From positions 6,850 to 15,427 of the forward strand of contig JAMCYJ010000036.1 of assembly GCA_023474155.1 (NCBI GenBank): a stretch of 8,578 nucleotides of DNA, given 5' to 3'. A model generated the notes under the pieces. That model saw only the letters and a program-made list of their open reading frames with translations, had not been told where the DNA came from and did not search any database. This DNA is from Candidatus Martarchaeota archaeon. Its GTDB lineage: Archaea; Micrarchaeota; Micrarchaeia; Micrarchaeales; Micrarchaeaceae. The position numbers were made by a program, and so were the translations under genes. Below, piece by piece: positions 6,901 to 8,578 of this stretch; the stretch's first letter is position 1, and every line of letters begins with the position of its first letter.

Positions 6901-8228
6901 TTGAGGAAATTATGCGCGCTGTAGAGGTCGTATGAGCCGTTAAGGTAAAGAAGGTAATTTCCTGTTATGTCGCTTTGTATGACAGGTATGCTTATATTGT
7001 AAAGAAGATACGGGAGGATAGGGACTTTGCCCCATGACGTAAGCGAGCTTGCGCCCTGCTTTGTAGTTGACGGCGCAGTCGGAATTATTATGTTTGAATT
7101 CGCTATGGAATTTATCGCGCTTGTCTCTGAATAGGAATAGGAATACTTGCATGTGTACTGCTCTGTGCAAAGAGAGATAGGAGGGGATACAGGTGTGGGA
7201 GGAATCCAGACAGGGCAAAGCAGCGGGCCGAAAGGCTGGCCGAACGGCAAGCCGACCCATGGAGACATCAACCTATATGTAAAATAAAAATAAAGACCCT
7301 TGCTGCTAGTCTGAGTAAGCTCGCTCGTCGGAGCATTCGCGAAATCAGCATACCTTGCGTTCCATGTCCATATCCCCTGCTGCGCGCCGGAAGGCACGCC
7401 TGAATAAATATTTGATTGGGAGTTGTATGCATTCGAGATGTTGTAGAGGTCATTCGAAGGCGCGGCAAATCCGTTGTCTCTAGCAGACCCGGAATACGCG
7501 AGATTTGTCTCTGAACCTGTGCCGGGGCTCAGAACAAATATGTTATTAATCTCTGCATATGCCGTCCTTCCGTTCTGGCAGAAGCATGAAAACGCATACA
7601 TCGAGCCAGGATACGGCAAGCCCATTGTCCCGCTGTACGATCCTGTGTTCCATGAATAATTATTCTGAAGGACTATAACTGAAAGAAGAGGGATTTTCGG
7701 CGCAAGGCATTCGTCGCCGCCGATGAATGAGCTAGGGTTCGATGCAAAATATTGAGGTGTATTGGAGGGATCCGGAGCCTGCGGGCAGGTAATAAGCCAC
7801 TGCGCGTTCTGCTGATTGTAGTTAAGGACTTTTTGCGTAAGCGGGGTGACGCTCGGCAGCGTTGTCGTGCTTGGCAATGGAACAAGAACGCCCTGCTCTG
7901 CATCAGGGTAATTCGTGGTAAACGCGACTGCGGTTATATACTCGCAGTTAAAGAATGTGGCTGACCTCTGGTTGAAGCCGAGAGGGAAATAACCAACTGT
8001 CGGCGATGAAAGCTTTGTTATGAGATTTTGCCCTGGGCCTGTATTCCAAAAGCAGCTGGTAATCGACGGAATCCCTACCTTCCCGAACAAAATGCTTCCT
8101 TTCGCGATTTTTAGCGTGAGCTTTGCGGCTGAGGAAAACCCCATGAAAGAAACAGACAATAAGATAAAAACAAATAACAGGGAATATATTTTCATTGAGT
8201 TGCGGGCTTTCCTGTTTGTTTTATCCAT
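948..8228 (-). CDS. Giant secreted, C-terminally anchored, Cys-rich surface protein (2426 aa), family not recognised
   Basis: One uninterrupted frame. The ATG at 8228 is preferred over Met12 (8195) because GTGA lies 4 nt upstream and a TATA box fits a short leader; either start gives a signal peptide (basic n-region, hydrophobic LLFVFILLSVSFMGF, likely cleavage after FSSA). A C-terminal Ala-rich membrane helix (about 2386-2406) is followed by a 20-residue Arg/Lys tail, so the bulk of the chain should lie outside the cell. About 27 N-X-S/T sequons are counted by eye. Propeller-like strand motifs (hydrophobic, GxxYV/GxLF) occur near 672-687, 930-960, 982-1012 and 1235-1249, interrupted by Cys-rich stretches at about 1020-1170 and 1370-1530. 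A 44-residue four-Cys module occurs at 599-642 and 865-908. C-x(n)-C-W modules appear near 1073-1100 and 1368-1397. A Ser-rich linker lies at 1698-1722, and a beta-rich, possibly Ig-like segment precedes the anchor. No catalytic motif was seen. Likely an S-layer-associated, adhesive or cell-contact protein; this role is inference. Confidence 0.93.
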   Translation of the reverse strand: MDKTNRKARNSMKIYSLLFVFILLSVSFMGFSSAAKLTLKIAKGSILFGKVGIPSITSCFWNTGPGQNLITKLSSPTVGYFPLGFNQRSATFFNCEYITAVAFTTNYPDAEQGVLVPLPSTTTLPSVTPLTQKVLNYNQQNAQWLITCPQAPDPSNTPQYFASNPSSFIGGDECLAPKIPLLSVIVLQNNYSWNTGSYSGTMGLPYPGSMYAFSCFCQNGRTAYAEINNIFVLSPGTGSETNLAYSGSARDNGFAAPSNDLYNISNAYNSQSNIYSGVPSGAQQGIWTWNARYADFANAPTSELTQTSSKGLYFYFTYRLMSPWVGLPFGQPFGPLLCPVWIPPTPVSPPISLCTEQYTCKYSYSYSETSAINSIANSNIIIPTAPSTTKQGASSLTSWGKVPILPYLLYNISIPVIQSDITGNYLLYLNGSYDLYSAHNFLNPGNYLDPLKLELNSSMFVNVKTSSGYMLEEFPSNMFSFNSLEVASIMSTKYANNPHSDYFIANGKSSFLTTIGNAQSSSSQSLANCFSGGAHNCNAASVAQFCAQNPNSCPASTLPGIGKAFISEFNASSLAITPLAGSNKSYGPALSDSNKTGAGSAQSLKFSSSCYLLPGGICTSGCTYDSGTATCVPSASSSGTPSKSVSVTPQHTSQPAGYTPFSGPIQIPNPVYATVTPEGDIYIISQTASTNCWGPWCIIYNTKTIDENLIILQPIPKGYYNLSIYQPGTVTGPVGLPSPSYSAWQNAWKNYWKNSVTQQSNTIYVTTIIPVASGTINYGWFSKHVSAASGNVGGFYTNTIEKAGQALNTIQNALGSAWSTLSSYISSGIPSVFVPTPVSSSLNATPVSGNSVDAAAGAGSAGSAGSAQSLKFSSSCYLLPGGICTSGCTYDSGTATCVPSASSSGTPSAPSSSSSVCTSSSSLVAAFIPTSITSDYQGDLFMLGYTTSAGKTVLKIFELLKNPSSGKQKCEISTINNPTAPTDEFAVSPGGQYVYIASPLIPNNVLVYQNNGPAPTTPVPYYTCPQGGSLLSSGSTTCSTTANPPSCASGAGSFNPKYQVCTVSPKGVSAVPSGKCSLQGSKASCQSTPNCAWESVAAPICFLYWCTGGMACESVTVKASTPVCPGGTTYNTGTQVCDSTPASGWTCPGSGETLHASSTYASTASCTYAATKKIPASQDFSFAGNIILSYSTPTKTFNIAQYLSMGGPYNSSVLRKAYSPSDSIKYSMHIPLAIVESQGNLYVLDYWGFQVGNNQPSAMMMLQAFSGNQQVPVNPYFVYDYLSSSVNIAQIVNSTRVYPPYGWPLSVNISIGTGTATSDYLSYCINGCTVPAGELALYPAGSPFHTNYLPLGPLIKATGIASTPSSGVTPACSTETYANCIGSCEWQVTAMGNACAAKTASSKPAPAPMHLTCATGTLSGSNCIVGTPAVSHTSGILASCSSGSKVPKPGYPSTGYQCDTCPAGESVVPASSTSTEYACAVPASSTPESQASSGAPAGSSPSCTGTLDAPGTCAVGLSTHCSNNVPMCPVLIPLLQKGTSTVSATTGADFGSDIGLSSFGFSSNYNGTGFLIAHSSLSQGGQKPYTELLAFKMQLYNYSIPSYFGNARYMCYINEPMATPSGAALSSSMQSCELVQSAGLGSVYPPLLVTPSPFNYSENLGSSLTYLGFSNLLSSLIPLGTHCVSISKSTLSATQTCTSSGSSSSSGSSSSAASASPSNPGALPKTQVITTANSSIYGYYLIPFNVVYSVTQKWSPALITGSLIQVQVPGTIPNICPPLPAPFPAVPNLVGLGGTNQNNPFTWQNLNSPLSKSNFLLGLGGTSFNFNKAPAPNQAAPSSVTFIKSIVDSNPNLNSTSSYLCTQSLTYGASDSNSVTSCSAYTAKAVLAPKSNNLINRIEGGQTFLQYINNNYYYEPNLSDKNLIIPPVLDFNQFTNRLFGEMYINSSIIGQYYNPVPLVVESARNYTYEMISFAQIGLSGTAYNSYSVEDAVPVKPVLTGLLSGVGIPTSYYLPVPFPFYPAPAFSYIPSTTRTYLNITELYGLNTYKNRIYLNMQNSQNKIGANLMGYNRLVYTYVDRFNNIISMPIDVDFANIISINMQSGEQVNPNNANQTAVSLSGNVAQIGGSILDTLYAGNMYLYYDSNLNYYGIDQGQGPGLSNGYYTAAQTCAFGLPMYNCSVANPLASITQPDCSAKQSNKFSQYICQAQQIMTGYQAKESGPNIASTVTFHAPASCKPIAKSLLQLPKYNCNIYGYYGLPTTGTLNGFKAYCSPDFVNGTGTLTTEMGLMAVVPVVNGQFSYSFNTCGTGTAKIIAVYYGDPAPEPQIIVQTNLSYSTGPNEFLSNVNNKYTANTLEYAYVNAPNSTAISFPIGSYLLSFGNINAAEGIAGLALLVAAAIAAAIAGRRRSRRKHAGTRGSKRRNNK
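3063..3137 (-). repeat. Low-complexity Ser-rich linker within the giant surface protein
   Basis: This stretch encodes residues about 1698-1722, made of runs of Ser broken by Gly (TSSGSSSSSGSSSS) and ending in Ala/Ser/Pro. The DNA is a degenerate GGTTCATC-type microrepeat with changing Ser codons. It follows a Cys and precedes a folded-looking beta segment, so it probably serves as a flexible, possibly O-glycosylated linker between domains. Slippage here could change linker length in frame. Confidence 0.75.
5505..5636 (-). repeat. 132-bp direct repeat, C-terminal-side copy (44-residue four-Cys module)
   Basis: These bases match 6303-6434 at 131 of 132 positions by direct comparison. The one difference (5556 versus 6354) is synonymous, GAT versus GAC for Asp. 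It encodes residues 865-908, starting GSAQSLKF and ending SSSGTPS, with cysteines spaced C-x7-C-x3-C-x8-C. Immediately before it in the protein the GSA triplet is expanded to three units (9-bp repeats at 5632-5655), whereas the other copy has one. Confidence 0.95.
6303..6434 (-). repeat. 132-bp direct repeat, N-terminal-side copy (44-residue four-Cys module)
   Basis: Encodes residues 599-642, the first copy of the four-Cys module in the giant protein. The two copies are offset by exactly 798 bp (266 codons), so recombination between them would delete or duplicate a 266-residue block in frame. The block includes one propeller-like strand segment (about 672-687) and a Ser/Ala-rich stretch. Flanking sequence on the other side of the module diverges sharply (KSVSVTP here, APSSSSS in the other copy). 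Confidence 0.95.
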
Positions 8229-8232
8229 CTAT

Positions 8233-8236
8233 TCAC
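8233..8236 (-). promoter_or_regulatory. Possible Shine-Dalgarno (GTGA) for the giant protein gene
   Basis: On the minus strand the sequence before the ATG is TGTTGTGAATAG. GTGA matches the core of the archaeal GGTGAT signal and sits 4 nt from the start codon, which is short. No comparable motif precedes the alternative start at Met12 (8195), so this weakly supports the upstream ATG at 8228. Confidence 0.4.
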
Positions 8237-8258
8237 AACATTAAAATTAATGCTTTTG

Positions 8259-8267
8259 CTATATAAA
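8259..8267 (-). promoter_or_regulatory. Candidate TATA box for the giant surface protein gene
   Basis: Read on the minus strand this is TTTATATAG, centred about 35 bp upstream of the ATG at 8228. Initiation about 25 bp downstream would start near 8237 and give a leader of only about 10 nt, in line with short-leader transcripts common in archaea. Confidence 0.5.
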
Positions 8268-8320
8268 ACATATGCATTGATGATAGTGAAATTCTGCCTA
8301 AATACCAAATATACAAGAGG

Positions 8321-8345
8321 TATAAAATTATATAAGTATATAATA
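8321..8345 (+). promoter_or_regulatory. Candidate TATA elements for the ABC ATPase gene
   Basis: TATAAAAT at 8321-8328 and TATATAAT at 8337-8344 are both suitable TATA boxes, 45 to 70 bp before the ATG at 8390. The segment 8328-8343 is also an inverted repeat (TTATAT-AAGT-ATATAA). The richness in A and T makes it impossible to choose one element by eye. It lies about 55 to 85 bp from the divergent TATA box of the giant gene, so the two promoters could influence each other. Confidence 0.4.
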
Positions 8346-8350
8346 CAAAT

Positions 8351-8365
8351 TAATATTTAATATTA
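8351..8365. promoter_or_regulatory. Possible operator: perfect 7-1-7 inverted repeat between TATA and ABC gene start
   Basis: TAATATT-T-AATATTA forms a perfect short inverted repeat placed where transcription of the ABC gene would begin, 24 bp before its ATG. A dimeric regulator could bind here, but such repeats arise readily by chance in AT-only sequence. Confidence 0.25.
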
Positions 8366-8389
8366 TCGGATTTTGCGTAAGATGAGTAT

Positions 8390-8578
8390 ATGGCAGACAG
8401 GATAATAGAAGTCAGCAATGTTTCAAAAAGCTTTAGGACATACGAAACAGGAAATGGCTTTTTAGGAGGATTTAGAAAAAAGTATAGCATGAAAAACGCG
8501 ATTGAAAACATTAGCTTCAGCGTCAGCAAAGGAGAAATTGTGGCGCTCATAGGCAGGAATGGAAGCGGAAAATCAACA
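8390..8578 (+). CDS. ABC transporter ATP-binding protein, N-terminal 63 residues (runs off right edge)
   Basis: From the ATG at 8390 the frame MADRIIEVSNVSKSFRTYET stays open to the window edge. Residues 6-18 match the first strand and A-loop region of ABC ATPases, and residues 55-63 are the Walker A motif GRNGSGKST, preceded by the usual GEIVALI strand. Between them, residues 21-35 (GNGFLGGFRKKYSMK) form a basic insertion before ISFSVSKGE. This insertion is typical of ABC-2-type exporter ATPases such as the COG4586/NatA-like group and of Wzt/TagH polysaccharide exporters. The GRNG form of Walker A leans towards the latter, the insertion towards the former; the missing C terminus would decide. 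The ATG at 8382 is out of frame and soon stops. The Shine-Dalgarno is weak (AAGATGAG). A permease gene would be expected downstream. The ABC ATPase identity is firm; the substrate is unknown. Confidence 0.9.
   Translation, partial: MADRIIEVSNVSKSFRTYETGNGFLGGFRKKYSMKNAIENISFSVSKGEIVALIGRNGSGKST

Noticed and set aside
8195..8228. Alternative start of the giant gene at Met12
   Set aside because: It would give a more classical short signal peptide, but no Shine-Dalgarno precedes it, whereas the upstream ATG has GTGA and a well-placed TATA box. It remains possible.

Overview
The window looks like part of the chromosome of an archaeon, most likely a small-genome DPANN-type lineage. The clade call is inference and low confidence. 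It rests on AT-rich intergenic DNA with archaeal-style TATA boxes placed for short leaders, frequent AGG/AGA and ATA codons, and a giant exported protein full of N-glycosylation sequons with a C-terminal membrane anchor. No RNA gene, mobile element, CRISPR array or phage gene is visible.

The layout is simple. At the left edge (1-665, minus strand) lies the 5' part of a gene for a membrane protein with two hydrophobic segments and a charged coiled-coil-like tail; it runs off the window. Next is a 282-bp AT-rich intergenic stretch (666-947). It carries a dense array of six near-perfect palindromes with 9- to 11-bp stems and 3-nt loops, plus direct repeats, and is the most unusual non-coding element here. 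Then one uninterrupted 2426-codon gene on the minus strand (8228-948) fills 85% of the window. It encodes a secreted, C-terminally anchored surface protein with beta-propeller-like strands, Cys-rich modules, a Ser-rich linker and about 27 sequons. I do not recognise its family. Inside it, a 44-residue Cys module occurs twice as a 132-bp direct repeat that differs at one synonymous base. A 161-bp intergenic region (8229-8389) holds divergent promoter candidates. At the right edge (8390 onward, plus strand) the first 63 codons of an ABC transporter ATPase end exactly within the Walker A motif.

Nothing proves that these genes share a pathway. The giant protein and the left-edge membrane protein are co-oriented and could act together at the cell surface. 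The ABC ATPase is divergent and may belong to an export system. Both links are inferences from position only.
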